Positions 8,311 through 16,463 of a stretch of DNA of 64,000 nucleotides are shown here, piece by piece. The position numbers and the translations under genes were made by a program. This DNA is from Rhodospirillaceae bacterium (GTDB lineage Bacteria > Pseudomonadota > Alphaproteobacteria > Bin65). How positions within the stretch are numbered: position 1 is the stretch's first letter; each line of letters starts with the position of its first letter. Under the pieces are notes generated by a model that searched no databases, was not told the DNA's origin, and saw only the letters and a program-made list of their open reading frames with translations. The stretch lies in contig JAPPLJ010000050.1 of NCBI GenBank assembly GCA_028819475.1, forward strand, positions 62,001-126,000, read 5' to 3'.

Positions 8311-8613
8311 TCAGGCGACCGCGTCGAGCCGCTTCACGCTCTGCCTGATGGCCTTGCCGGAGTCCCGTTCGGCGACTTCCAGTTCGTAGTGGGACTGGAG
8401 ATTGAGCCAGAAGGCGGCGGAAACGCCGAACGCCTGTTCCAGCCGCAGGGCGGTATCCGCGGTTATGCCGCGGCGGCCGCGCACGATGTCGCTGATCCGG
8501 TTCTGCGGAATGCCGAGCCGCTTCGCGAGGCCATTGGCGCTCAGCCCGTAAGGCGCCATGAAGTCTTCACACAGGGTCACGCCGGGATGAATGGGTCCGA
8601 TCATCGACTTCAT
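8311..8613 (-). CDS. higA: HigA-family antitoxin, solitary
   Basis: A 100-residue DNA-binding protein. It has the HigA opening HPGVTLCEDFMAPYGLSANGLAKRLG, shown here only as landmarks (HPG near residue 9, LAKRLG near 29). A helix-turn-helix follows (ISDIVRGRRGITADTALRL), then the FWLNLQ segment typical of the family. HigA neutralises the ribosome-dependent RNase HigB and represses its own operon. The usual higB gene just upstream is absent: the 46 bp before the start and the following MarR gene hold no HigB-like frame. The protein is complete, so it may act as a stand-alone repressor or remain from a lost toxin-antitoxin pair. Confidence 0.85.
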   Translation of the reverse strand: MKSMIGPIHPGVTLCEDFMAPYGLSANGLAKRLGIPQNRISDIVRGRRGITADTALRLEQAFGVSAAFWLNLQSHYELEVAERDSGKAIRQSVKRLDAVA

Positions 8614-8714
8614 CTAGCACGTTAACTGGTCTGCACCAGGCCGTCGTCTGGACAGGCCCATGCCGCGTCGCTACACCATCGCACCCGCGATCGGGTACCG
8701 GGAGGGATCGACGA

Positions 8715-8768
8715 ATGGCAGACACGGCGACCGGCATCTTGCCGATTCGGAGCTTCGCAGCCGCGTGA
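8715..8768 (+). CDS. Possible 17-codon leader peptide overlapping the marR start
   Basis: ATG 8715, preceded by GGGAGGGA with good spacing, opens a 17-codon frame (MADTATGILPIRSFAAA). Its TGA at 8766-8768 overlaps the GTG at 8765. The layout suggests translational coupling of the regulator, but it may be chance. Confidence 0.25.
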   Translation: MADTATGILPIRSFAAA

Positions 8769-9187
8769 GCGACGGCGACTACCGCCTTGAGGAGCAGGTC
8801 GGTTTCCTGCTGCGCCGGGCGCAGCAGCGGGCGACCGCGATCTTCACCGCGCGCTTCGCCGGATACGGGCTGACGCCGACGCAGTTCGCCGCGCTGGCGA
8901 AGATCGCCGACGAGGGCGAGGTCTCGCAGAACCGGCTCGGCCGGCTGACCGCCATGGACCCGGCGACCATGAAGGGGGTGACCGACCGGCTCTCGGAGCG
9001 CGGCCTGATCGCCGGCCGGGCGGACCAGGAGGACCGGCGGCGCACCCAGTGGCGCCTGACGGACCCCGGCGCGGCCCTGCTGGCGGCGGCCTACGGCGAC
9101 GGTTTCGCGGTCACGGCGGAAATCCTCGACCCGCTGTCGCCGCGCGAACGCACAACATTGTTGCGTTTGCTGGCGAAGATCGTTTGA
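8765..9187 (+). CDS. MarR-family transcriptional regulator
   Basis: A 140-residue winged-helix regulator. The family core runs from YRLEEQVGFLLRRA through the recognition helix region (AMDPATMKGVTDRLSERGLI) to the wing (DQEDRRRTQWRLT). MarR dimers usually repress nearby genes and release DNA on binding an aromatic ligand. GTG 8765 is preferred because homology begins right after it. An upstream ATG at 8660 would add 35 residues of non-family sequence. The gene points toward the molybdenum hydroxylase operon, and a 14-bp palindrome lies in the gap, so control of that operon is likely. Confidence 0.85.
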   Translation: MSDGDYRLEEQVGFLLRRAQQRATAIFTARFAGYGLTPTQFAALAKIADEGEVSQNRLGRLTAMDPATMKGVTDRLSERGLIAGRADQEDRRRTQWRLTDPGAALLAAAYGDGFAVTAEILDPLSPRERTTLLRLLAKIV

Positions 9188-9190
9188 GGC

Positions 9191-9244
9191 TTGCGCAGCG
9201 GCGGCGGGTTCGATATGATCGGAAAAATTCGTTCGTATACAAAC
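9191..9244 (+). promoter_or_regulatory. Promoter and MarR-type operator of the catabolic operon
   Basis: TTGCGC (9191-9196), a 17-bp spacer and TATGAT (9214-9219) form a sigma-70-like promoter. An imperfect palindrome GTTCGTATACAAAC (9231-9244) sits just after the predicted start point, where a bound MarR dimer would block transcription. Confidence 0.5.
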
Positions 9245-9293
9245 AATTTCAGCCGCCGGTAAGAGCGGCGGATTCGAGCGGACGGGAACGGGG

Positions 9294-10166
9294 ATGTCGG
9301 TGTATCTGCGGCCGGACAATCTGGACGACGCGCTGGACGCGCTGGACGCGCTGGACGCGTTGCAGCGCGCGCCGCTGACCGTGCTGGCCGGCGGCACCGA
9401 CTATTATCCCGGCCGGGTCGGCCGGCCGCTCGACGACGACCTGCTCGACCTGACCGGTATCGCGGCCCTGCGCGGCATCGCCGACGCGGGCGACCGGTGG
9501 CGCATCGGCGCGCTCACGACCTGGACGGACCTGATCCGGGCCAGTTTGCCGGCCTGTTTCGACGGCCTCAAGGACGCGGCGCGCGAGGTCGGCGGCGTCC
9601 AGATCCAGAATGCCGGGACGATCGCCGGCAATCTGTGCAACGCCTCGCCGGCGGCCGACGGCGCCCCCAACCTGGCGGCGCTGGAGGCCGAGGTCGAACT
9701 CTCGGCCGCCGCCGGCGTACGGCGGCTGCCGGTGACGGAATTCCTGACCGGCAACCGGACGACGGCGCTGGGGCCGGGCGAAATCGTCACCGCCGTACTC
9801 GTGCCCAAACTGCCGGCTGCCGCAGCCAGCGTCTTCCTGAAGCTCGGCGCGCGGCGCTATCTCGTCATTTCCATCGTCATGATCGGCATCGTCCTGGTGC
9901 CGGACGGCGGTATGGTCGGCGATGTCCGGATTGCGGTCGGCGCCTGCTCGCCGGTGACGCGGCGGCTGCCGGCGCTGGAGGCCGTTCTCGAGGGCCGCCC
10001 GCTAGACGGCAGGCTGGGCGAAGTGGTTTCCGCCGAAGCGGTCGAAACGGTCCTGTCGCCGATCGACGACGTGCGCGGCTCGGCCGGATACCGGCTCGAC
10101 GCCACCGTGACCATGCTGCGCCGCGGCCTGTCGGACATGGGCCGGCGGATGGGAGAGGCGGCATGA
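9294..10166 (+). CDS. FAD-binding subunit of molybdenum hydroxylase (CoxM/NdhF-like)
   Basis: A 290-residue FAD subunit of a xanthine dehydrogenase/CO dehydrogenase family enzyme, passing electrons from the FeS clusters to an acceptor. Landmarks are the FAD loops LAGGTDYYPG near residue 32 and NAGTIAGNLCNASPAAD near residue 106, then VTEFLTGNRTTALGPGEIV. The C-terminal CO_deh_flav_C region follows. ATG 9294 is preceded by GGGAACGGGG. Near the N-terminus four copies of a 9-bp unit encode DAL repeats. The stop overlaps the next start as ATGA, so this and the fused FeS-Mo subunit form one enzyme. Confidence 0.88.
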   Translation: MSVYLRPDNLDDALDALDALDALQRAPLTVLAGGTDYYPGRVGRPLDDDLLDLTGIAALRGIADAGDRWRIGALTTWTDLIRASLPACFDGLKDAAREVGGVQIQNAGTIAGNLCNASPAADGAPNLAALEAEVELSAAAGVRRLPVTEFLTGNRTTALGPGEIVTAVLVPKLPAAAASVFLKLGARRYLVISIVMIGIVLVPDGGMVGDVRIAVGACSPVTRRLPALEAVLEGRPLDGRLGEVVSAEAVETVLSPIDDVRGSAGYRLDATVTMLRRGLSDMGRRMGEAA

Positions 10167-12928
10167 ACATTGCCGCAGCTTCGACGACGCTGACCGTCAA
10201 CGGCGAACAGACGGCCCTGCGCAGCCCGCCGGCGACCCGGCTCGCGGACGCCCTGCGCAGCGAACTCGGCCTGACCGGCACCAAGGTCGGCTGCGACGCC
10301 GGCGACTGCGGCGCCTGCACCGTGCTGCTGGACGGCGAACAGGTCTGTTCCTGCATGGTGGCGGTCGCCCAGGCCGCCGGGCGCGACGTGACGACCGTCG
10401 AAGGGCTGGCGCGGGACGGCGCGCTGTCCGATCTCCAGGCGGCCTTCCTGCGCCACGGCGCGGCCCAGTGCGGCATCTGCACGCCGGGCATGCTGATGGC
10501 GGCGCGCGACCTGCTCGACCGCAACCCGGCGCCGAGCGAACAGGAAGCCGCCGACGCGCTGGGCGGCGTGCTGTGCCGCTGCACCGGCTATCGCAAGATC
10601 GTCGAGGCCGTGCTGGACGTTGCCGGATCGCAGGACTGCGCCCCGCCCGAAATCGTATCCGGGACCGGTGCGGCGGTCGGCGCCCGGATCGAACGGCTGG
10701 ACGGCGCGCAAAAGCTCACCGGCGACGAGGTGTTCGGCGCGGACTTCGCACCGCCGGATGCGCTCACCCTGCGCGTCCTGCGTTCGCCGATCGCGCGGGG
10801 CCGGTTCGAGATCGGCGACTTGGAGGCTTTCCGGGCCGCCCGGCCCGGCATCGCCGCGGTGCTGACCGCTGCCGACATTCCGGGCGACAACGCCTTCGGG
10901 GTCTATCCGGTGGGCAAGGACCAGCCCGTGCTGGCCGACGGGACCGTGCGCTACCGGGGCGAGGCCGTGCTTGCCGTGGTCGGCAACGCCGGCGCCGTGG
11001 CCGCGTTGCGCGACGAGGATCTGCCGGTCGTCTGGCACGAAGAAGCGCCGGTTACCGGGATCGATGCCGCGCGCGAAGCCGAGGCGGCGCTGGTCCAGGG
11101 GCATCGGGACAGCAACGTCCTGGCGCGCGGCCGGGTCGTCAAGGGCGACATCGAACGCGGCTTCACCGACGCGGACTTCGTCGCCGAGGGCACCTGGCGG
11201 ACCAGCTTCGTCGAACACGCCTATATCGAGCCGGAGGCCGGCTGGGCGCGCCGCACCGGCGACCGGCTCGAAATCCACGTCTCGACCCAGTCGCCCTACA
11301 TGGACCGGGACGAGACCGCGCTCATCCTCGGCATCGGCGAGGAGCAGGTGCGGATCGTCCCGACCGCCTGCGGCGGCGGCTTCGGCGGCAAGCTGGACAT
11401 CTCCGTCCAGCCGCTGATCGCGCTGGCTGCCTGGACGCTGGGCGTGCCCGTGCGCTGCACCTACACGCGGCCGGAAAGCATGGCGTCGTCGACCAAGCGC
11501 CATCCGGCGGCGATCCGGGCGCGCGCCGGCTGCACGGCGGACGGAACGCTGACGGCCTTCGAGTTCCACGGCGATTTCGATACCGGGGCCTACGCCTCCT
11601 GGGGCCCGACGGTCGCCGACCGGGTGCCGGTCCACGCGGCCGGGCCGTACGTCATTCCGCATGTGAAAAACACGAGTTGCGCCTGGCTGACCAACGCGCC
11701 GCCGTCCGGCGCCTTCCGCGGCTTCGGCGTGCCCCAGTCGGCGATCGCCAACGAGGCGCTGCTGGACGACCTCGCCGGGCAGTGCGGCCTCGATCCGCTC
11801 GCCTTCCGGCTGAAGAACGCGATCCGCAAGGGCGACGAAACCTCGTCCGGCCAGGTGCTGGAGCACAGCGCCGGTCTCGCCGCCTGTTTCGAGGCGTTGC
11901 AGGCGGATTGGGACCGGGAGCGGGCGGAAGCGGCGCGGATCGACCGGGCCGGCGGGCCGCTGCGCCGGGGCGTCGGCATCGCCGGCATGTGGTACGGCTG
12001 CGGCAACACCTCCATGTCGAACCCGTCGACCATGAAGCTCGGCATTTCGGCCGAAGGGCAGGTCACGCTCTACAATGGCGCGATGGACATGGGGCAGGGG
12101 CCGAACACGATCATGCCCCAGATCGCTGCCGACGCGCTCGGCGTGCCGGTCGACCGGATCGCCAACGTCGCCGGCGACACCGACCGGACGGCGGACGCCG
12201 GCAAGTCCTCGGCGTCGCGCCAGACCTTCGTGTCCGGCCGGGCGACCCAGATCGCCGGCGAAACCCTGCGGGCGAACATCCTGCGCCTCGCCAATGTCGG
12301 CCCGGCGGCGGCAATCGAGATCGGCGACGGCCGGATCGTGCTGCGCGACGGCGACGCCGAGCGGACCCTCGATCTCCGGGCGATGGGACAGGACGCCGAA
12401 GGCGACGTGCTCGCGGCCGACGGCACCTTCGATCCGCCGACGAAGCCGCTCGACGCGAACGGCCAGGGCGTGCCCTACGCGACCTACGGCTTCGGCGCGC
12501 ATCTGGCCGTCATCGATATCGATACCGAGCTCGGCACCATCAAGGTCCGGCGCATCGTGGCGGCCCACGATGTCGGCCGCGCCATCAACCCGACCCTGCT
12601 GGAAGGGCAGATCCACGGCGGCGTCGCTCAGGGCCTCGGCCTCGCCCTGATGGAAGAGTTTGTCCCGGGCCGGACGGAAAACCTGCACGACTACCTGATC
12701 CCGACATTCGGCGACGTGCCGCCGATCGACACCATCCTGATCGAGGATCCGGAGCCGCTCGGCCCCTACGGCGCCAAAGGGATCGGCGAGCAGGCGCTGA
12801 TCCCGACCGCGCCGGCGATCTTCAATGCGGTCCACCATGCGACCGGCGTGCGTCTGCGCCATGCGCCGGCGCTGCCGCACCGGGTCCGCGAAGCCCTGCT
12901 CGCCGCCCGGGAGGCCGGCCATGCCTGA
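10163..12928 (+). CDS. Fused 2Fe-2S and molybdopterin subunit of hydroxylase (nicotinate dehydrogenase-like)
   Basis: A 921-residue fusion of small and large subunits of a molybdenum hydroxylase. Residues 1-150 hold the plant-type cluster (C44, C49, C52, C64) and the second cluster (C103, C106, C138, C140). The rest is the Mo-pterin part, with GGGFGGK, GAFRGFG and the catalytic glutamate in GAKGIGEQAL near the C-terminus. Such enzymes insert an oxygen from water next to the ring nitrogen of N-heterocycles. Position directly before a 6-hydroxynicotinate reductase homologue suggests nicotinate or a related pyridine as substrate. Fusion of the S and L chains is unusual; they are normally separate. 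Confidence 0.87.
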   Translation: MNIAAASTTLTVNGEQTALRSPPATRLADALRSELGLTGTKVGCDAGDCGACTVLLDGEQVCSCMVAVAQAAGRDVTTVEGLARDGALSDLQAAFLRHGAAQCGICTPGMLMAARDLLDRNPAPSEQEAADALGGVLCRCTGYRKIVEAVLDVAGSQDCAPPEIVSGTGAAVGARIERLDGAQKLTGDEVFGADFAPPDALTLRVLRSPIARGRFEIGDLEAFRAARPGIAAVLTAADIPGDNAFGVYPVGKDQPVLADGTVRYRGEAVLAVVGNAGAVAALRDEDLPVVWHEEAPVTGIDAAREAEAALVQGHRDSNVLARGRVVKGDIERGFTDADFVAEGTWRTSFVEHAYIEPEAGWARRTGDRLEIHVSTQSPYMDRDETALILGIGEEQVRIVPTACGGGFGGKLDISVQPLIALAAWTLGVPVRCTYTRPESMASSTKRHPAAIRARAGCTADGTLTAFEFHGDFDTGAYASWGPTVADRVPVHAAGPYVIPHVKNTSCAWLTNAPPSGAFRGFGVPQSAIANEALLDDLAGQCGLDPLAFRLKNAIRKGDETSSGQVLEHSAGLAACFEALQADWDRERAEAARIDRAGGPLRRGVGIAGMWYGCGNTSMSNPSTMKLGISAEGQVTLYNGAMDMGQGPNTIMPQIAADALGVPVDRIANVAGDTDRTADAGKSSASRQTFVSGRATQIAGETLRANILRLANVGPAAAIEIGDGRIVLRDGDAERTLDLRAMGQDAEGDVLAADGTFDPPTKPLDANGQGVPYATYGFGAHLAVIDIDTELGTIKVRRIVAAHDVGRAINPTLLEGQIHGGVAQGLGLALMEEFVPGRTENLHDYLIPTFGDVPPIDTILIEDPEPLGPYGAKGIGEQALIPTAPAIFNAVHHATGVRLRHAPALPHRVREALLAAREAGHA

Positions 12929-14408
12929 CGGAACCGCTGCCGCCGCGAAGGACAAGTCCGGCATCGTCACCTGCGACGCCTGCCCCGTGCTGTGCCGGAT
13001 CCGCGAGGGGCGCACCGGCGCCTGTGATCGCTACGGCAATGTGGACGGCGTGCTGACCCGGATGGACCCGTTCGTGGTCACCCAGCGCGCCGGGGCGGAC
13101 GGCGACCTCGTGCCCTTCCAGGGCCAGGACTGGGACGGTTCGCTGATTCCCAACGCCGAAACCTTCGTCACCGGCATCGGCTCCGGCACGACCTATCCGG
13201 ACTACAAACCCGCGCCCTTCATCGTCGCCAGCGAGCATGAGGGCGTCGACATGGTGACGGTCGTCTCCGAAGGCATCTTCAGCTACTGCGGCCTCAAGGT
13301 GAAAATCGACACCGACCGCTATATCGGCCCCGAAACCGCGCCGGTGCGCGTCGGGGGCGAGCAGGTCGGCCACGTCACCACGGCGGAATACGGCTCCCAG
13401 ATGCTTTCGCTCGGCGGCGTCCGGCACCTCACCGGCGGCTCGAAGAAGGAGGGCGTCGTCACCTGCGATATGATGCTGCGCCTGTCGAACGGCGAGGCAA
13501 TCGGCTTCACCATCGACGGCGGCGAAGAGATGACGCTGGAGGCCGGAAAGGCGCCGGTCATCGGTGGCCGCCACGAGGAGCGGATGCGCGTCGGCTGCGG
13601 CTCCGCGACCATCGGCATCTTCGCGCAGCAATGGTTCGGCCATGCCGACGAAGTGATCGTCGTCGACGACCATATCACCGGCGTCCTGACCGAGCACCAG
13701 GCCGGCCGATTCCTCGACATGAAACCCGCCGGCATCCGGGTGCGCGGCCGCAAATCCACACCCGGGCGCTATTTCCAGGTCGCCGAGCCGGGCAGCGGCT
13801 GGGGCGGCACGGACGTGACCGACCCGCTGTCCATCATCGATACGATCAACCCGAAGGTCGCCTGGCCGGGCCAGCGGCTGCTCATGGTCAGCACGACCGG
13901 CGAAGACGCCGAATATTTCATCCTCGACGACGAACTCCGGCCACAGCAGGCGCCCATGCCGTCCGAACTCTCGGTCGTGGTCGACCGGATCGGCGAGAAT
14001 TGCGAACCGGCGCTGGCGACGGTGGCCTTCATGGCCGGAGCCGGCGGCTCGCTGCGCGCCGGGGTGACCGAGAACCCGGTGCGGCTGACCCGCTCGGTGC
14101 GCAGCGCGCTGACCCGCGTCACCGCCGGCGGCGCGCCGGTCTATGTCTGGCCGGGCGGCGGTATCACGATCATGGTCGACGTCACGACCATGCCGGAGAA
14201 CAGCTTCGGCTACGTCCCGACGCCGGCCATCGTCGCGCCGATCGAATTCACCCTGCGGCTCGACGACTATGCCGCCCTGGGCGGCCATATGGACGCCGTG
14301 CGGCAGGTCGGGGACATCGTCGATGCCGACCGGCTGCGGGTCGAAAAATGGCACGACCGGGCGCCCTGGCCCGGCGCGCCGCTGAACGGCGTGGCGGCGG
14401 ACGGATGA
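12921..14408 (+). CDS. 6-hydroxynicotinate reductase-like iron-sulfur protein
   Basis: A 495-residue protein matching the 6-hydroxynicotinate reductase family. That enzyme reduces 6-hydroxynicotinate to 1,4,5,6-tetrahydro-6-oxonicotinate with ferredoxin in Eubacterium barkeri-type nicotinate breakdown. An N-terminal cysteine cluster (C18, C21, C25, C35 in CDACPVLCRIREG...GACDRYGN) should hold an Fe-S centre. Later conserved-looking stretches include GVDMVTVVSEGIFSYCGLKV and GSATIGIFAQQWFG. It overlaps the hydroxylase stop by 8 bp and the next gene by ATGA. The exact ring substrate is inferred from the family and from the enamidase genes nearby. Confidence 0.82.
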   Translation: MPDGTAAAAKDKSGIVTCDACPVLCRIREGRTGACDRYGNVDGVLTRMDPFVVTQRAGADGDLVPFQGQDWDGSLIPNAETFVTGIGSGTTYPDYKPAPFIVASEHEGVDMVTVVSEGIFSYCGLKVKIDTDRYIGPETAPVRVGGEQVGHVTTAEYGSQMLSLGGVRHLTGGSKKEGVVTCDMMLRLSNGEAIGFTIDGGEEMTLEAGKAPVIGGRHEERMRVGCGSATIGIFAQQWFGHADEVIVVDDHITGVLTEHQAGRFLDMKPAGIRVRGRKSTPGRYFQVAEPGSGWGGTDVTDPLSIIDTINPKVAWPGQRLLMVSTTGEDAEYFILDDELRPQQAPMPSELSVVVDRIGENCEPALATVAFMAGAGGSLRAGVTENPVRLTRSVRSALTRVTAGGAPVYVWPGGGITIMVDVTTMPENSFGYVPTPAIVAPIEFTLRLDDYAALGGHMDAVRQVGDIVDADRLRVEKWHDRAPWPGAPLNGVAADG

Positions 14409-15340
14409 GCGGGATGCGGACCCCCGCCGAACGGAACGCCATGCCGGGCCCGGTCCGGGCCGTCCTGCCCGACGGCCGGCGCCGGCATTTCCAGCACGGC
14501 CCGATCGACCTGGTGCTCGAAGCCTTCGGCCCGGCCGGCGAGGTCGCGGCGTTCCACGAACAGGCCTGGGCGCGCTTCCGGACCGTTCTCGGCGAACTGG
14601 TTGGCGAGCTGGCCGCGCTGCGCGCCGGTATTTCCGGTATGCCGGCCGTGCGGGGCAGCACGGCGCGGCGCATGGCGGCGGCCTGCGCGCCGCATGGCGG
14701 CAGCTTCGTCACGCCGATGGCGGCCGTCGCCGGCGCGGTTGCGGACGAGGTGCTGGCGGCGGGGATCGCGGGTCGAAACCTGTCCCGCGCCTACGTCAAC
14801 AACGGCGGCGATATCGCGCTCCATCTGGCGCCGGGCGAACGGTTCCGGACGGGGATGGTTGCGCTGGGCGAGGCGCCGGAAGCCGCCGGCGTCACGGAAA
14901 TCGGCAGCGAAGACGGGATCGGCGGGATCGCGACCAGCGGCTGGCGCGGCCGCAGCCTTTCGCTCGGCATCGCCGATTCGGTGACCGTCCTCGCCGGAAA
15001 CGCCGCCGCGGCGGACGTCGCGGCGACGCTGATCGCCAATGCGGTCGATATCGACAGTCCGGCCGTCAAACGAATTCCGGCCCGTGAGCTCGATCCGGAC
15101 AGCGACCTCGGCGCGCGGCCGGTGACCGTTGACGTTGGCGCGCTCCGGGCAGCCGAAGTCGCGGCGGCGCTGGCTGCGGGCCGGGCGGCGGCACAGTCGA
15201 TGGCCGGCCGCGGCTTGATCGCCGCAGCCGCGCTCTGCCTGTGCGGCGACCGCGCGATTGTTGCAGGAACGTCGCCGGCGGTTTCCCTGGAGACGGACGA
15301 CCCGGTTTCCGGTCCCGAGGAAAGGGCCGAAGCGGCATGA
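14405..15340 (+). CDS. UPF0280 family protein
   Basis: A 311-residue UPF0280 member, related in fold to ApbE flavin transferases. Recognisable stretches are RGSTARRMAAACAPHGG, VTPMAAVAGAVADEVL, AYVNNGGDIALHLAPGE and GIATSGWRGRS. The biochemical role is not established. These genes commonly accompany 6-hydroxynicotinate reductase genes in alphaproteobacteria as I recall, so a part in maturing or flavinylating that reductase is a reasonable guess. The start at ATG 14405 is fixed by ATGA overlap with the reductase, and its own stop overlaps the next start the same way. Confidence 0.83.
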   Translation: MSGMRTPAERNAMPGPVRAVLPDGRRRHFQHGPIDLVLEAFGPAGEVAAFHEQAWARFRTVLGELVGELAALRAGISGMPAVRGSTARRMAAACAPHGGSFVTPMAAVAGAVADEVLAAGIAGRNLSRAYVNNGGDIALHLAPGERFRTGMVALGEAPEAAGVTEIGSEDGIGGIATSGWRGRSLSLGIADSVTVLAGNAAAADVAATLIANAVDIDSPAVKRIPARELDPDSDLGARPVTVDVGALRAAEVAAALAAGRAAAQSMAGRGLIAAAALCLCGDRAIVAGTSPAVSLETDDPVSGPEERAEAA

Positions 15341-16383
15341 GCGGATTCGTGCGCAACGCCTGGTATCCGATCGCCTGGCTGGACGAGCTGGACGACGGTC
15401 CCCTGGGCCGGCGGCTGCTCGGCGAGCGGGTCATGGTGTTCCGCACCGGGGACGGATCGCTGGGGGCGCTCGAAGACCGCTGCGCACACAAGTTCCTGCC
15501 CCTGTCGAAGGGCCGGGTGCGCGGCGACTGTATCGAATGCGGCTATCACGGACTGCAGTTCGACGCGACCGGGGCCTGCCGCAAGATTCCGGGTCAGAAG
15601 CTCATTCCGGGCAATATCCGGGTCCCGTCCTATCCGGTCGCCGAACGGCTCGGCCTGGTCTGGGTCTGGACCGGCGCGCCGGAGAAAGCCGACGAGGCGC
15701 TGCTGTTCGACCTGCCGCCCTACCGGAACCCGGCCTGGGGCGTCAATCACGGCCCCTACACCCACGTCGCGGCGCACTATCAGCAGCTGACCGACAACCT
15801 GCTCGACCCGGCCCATGTCAGCTTCGTGCATCCGTCGTCGCTCGGCAGCGCCGAGATGGAGGACATCCCGGTCGAGACAAAGCAGGTCGGCGACATCGTC
15901 GAAGTCAACCGCTGGACGCTGGATCGGCCGCCCGTGCCGATCTTCGAGCAGTTCATGAAGATCGAAGGACATGTCGATCGTTGGCAGTATTATTTCTTCT
16001 ATCCGCCGGCGATCAATGTGGTCGATTTCGGGATCGGCCCGGTCGGCATGAAGCATTCGGACGAAGCGCGCGAAAAGGGCACGCGCATCTTCTCCTGCCA
16101 CTATCTCGCCCCGGAGACCGAAAGCAGCACCCATTATTTCTGGATGCAGGTGCGCAACTTCGAGCCGGAAAACGCGCCGGTGTCCGAACGCATGACCGAG
16201 CAGTTCGTCATGGCGTTCGAGGAAGACCGGGACATTCTCGAGGCGGTGCAGCGTTCGCAGGACGAGGCCGGGATCAAGCCGACGGTCCGGCTGGCGATCG
16301 ACAACGGTCCGAACCGCAGCCGGCGCATCGTCGACAAGATGCTCCGGGCGGAACAGGCCGCGGCCGTGGAGGCCGCGGAATAA
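15337..16383 (+). CDS. Rieske non-heme iron oxygenase (vanillate demethylase-like)
   Basis: A 348-residue oxygenase component. The Rieske cluster ligands are C49-x-H51 and C68-x2-H71. The mononuclear iron site is D157-x2-H160-x4-H165 in NLLDPAHVSFVH. The form is that of VanA-type O- or N-demethylases and hydroxylases, which need a separate ferredoxin reductase; none is encoded nearby. ATGA overlap with UPF0280 puts it in the pyridine-type catabolic operon. It may demethylate or hydroxylate the substrate before ring hydroxylation and reduction, for instance on an N-methyl or alkoxy pyridine. That step is inference. Confidence 0.88.
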   Translation: MSGFVRNAWYPIAWLDELDDGPLGRRLLGERVMVFRTGDGSLGALEDRCAHKFLPLSKGRVRGDCIECGYHGLQFDATGACRKIPGQKLIPGNIRVPSYPVAERLGLVWVWTGAPEKADEALLFDLPPYRNPAWGVNHGPYTHVAAHYQQLTDNLLDPAHVSFVHPSSLGSAEMEDIPVETKQVGDIVEVNRWTLDRPPVPIFEQFMKIEGHVDRWQYYFFYPPAINVVDFGIGPVGMKHSDEAREKGTRIFSCHYLAPETESSTHYFWMQVRNFEPENAPVSERMTEQFVMAFEEDRDILEAVQRSQDEAGIKPTVRLAIDNGPNRSRRIVDKMLRAEQAAAVEAAE

Positions 16384-16463
16384 CGTGTTGTAGATGACGC
16401 ACCGGAGCGGTCGCCGGCCCGCCGGCGATATTTCCGGGACGTCGAACCAGGGAGGAAATCCTC

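Noticed and set aside
9327..9362. CRISPR-like repeat array
   Set aside because: The 9-bp units are contiguous without spacers and lie within codons of the FAD subunit. No CRISPR array or cas gene is present in the window.
9857..13015. 1052-codon minus-strand open frame
   Set aside because: Antisense to the Mo hydroxylase and reductase genes, which have complete motifs on the plus strand. The antisense translation shows no family features.
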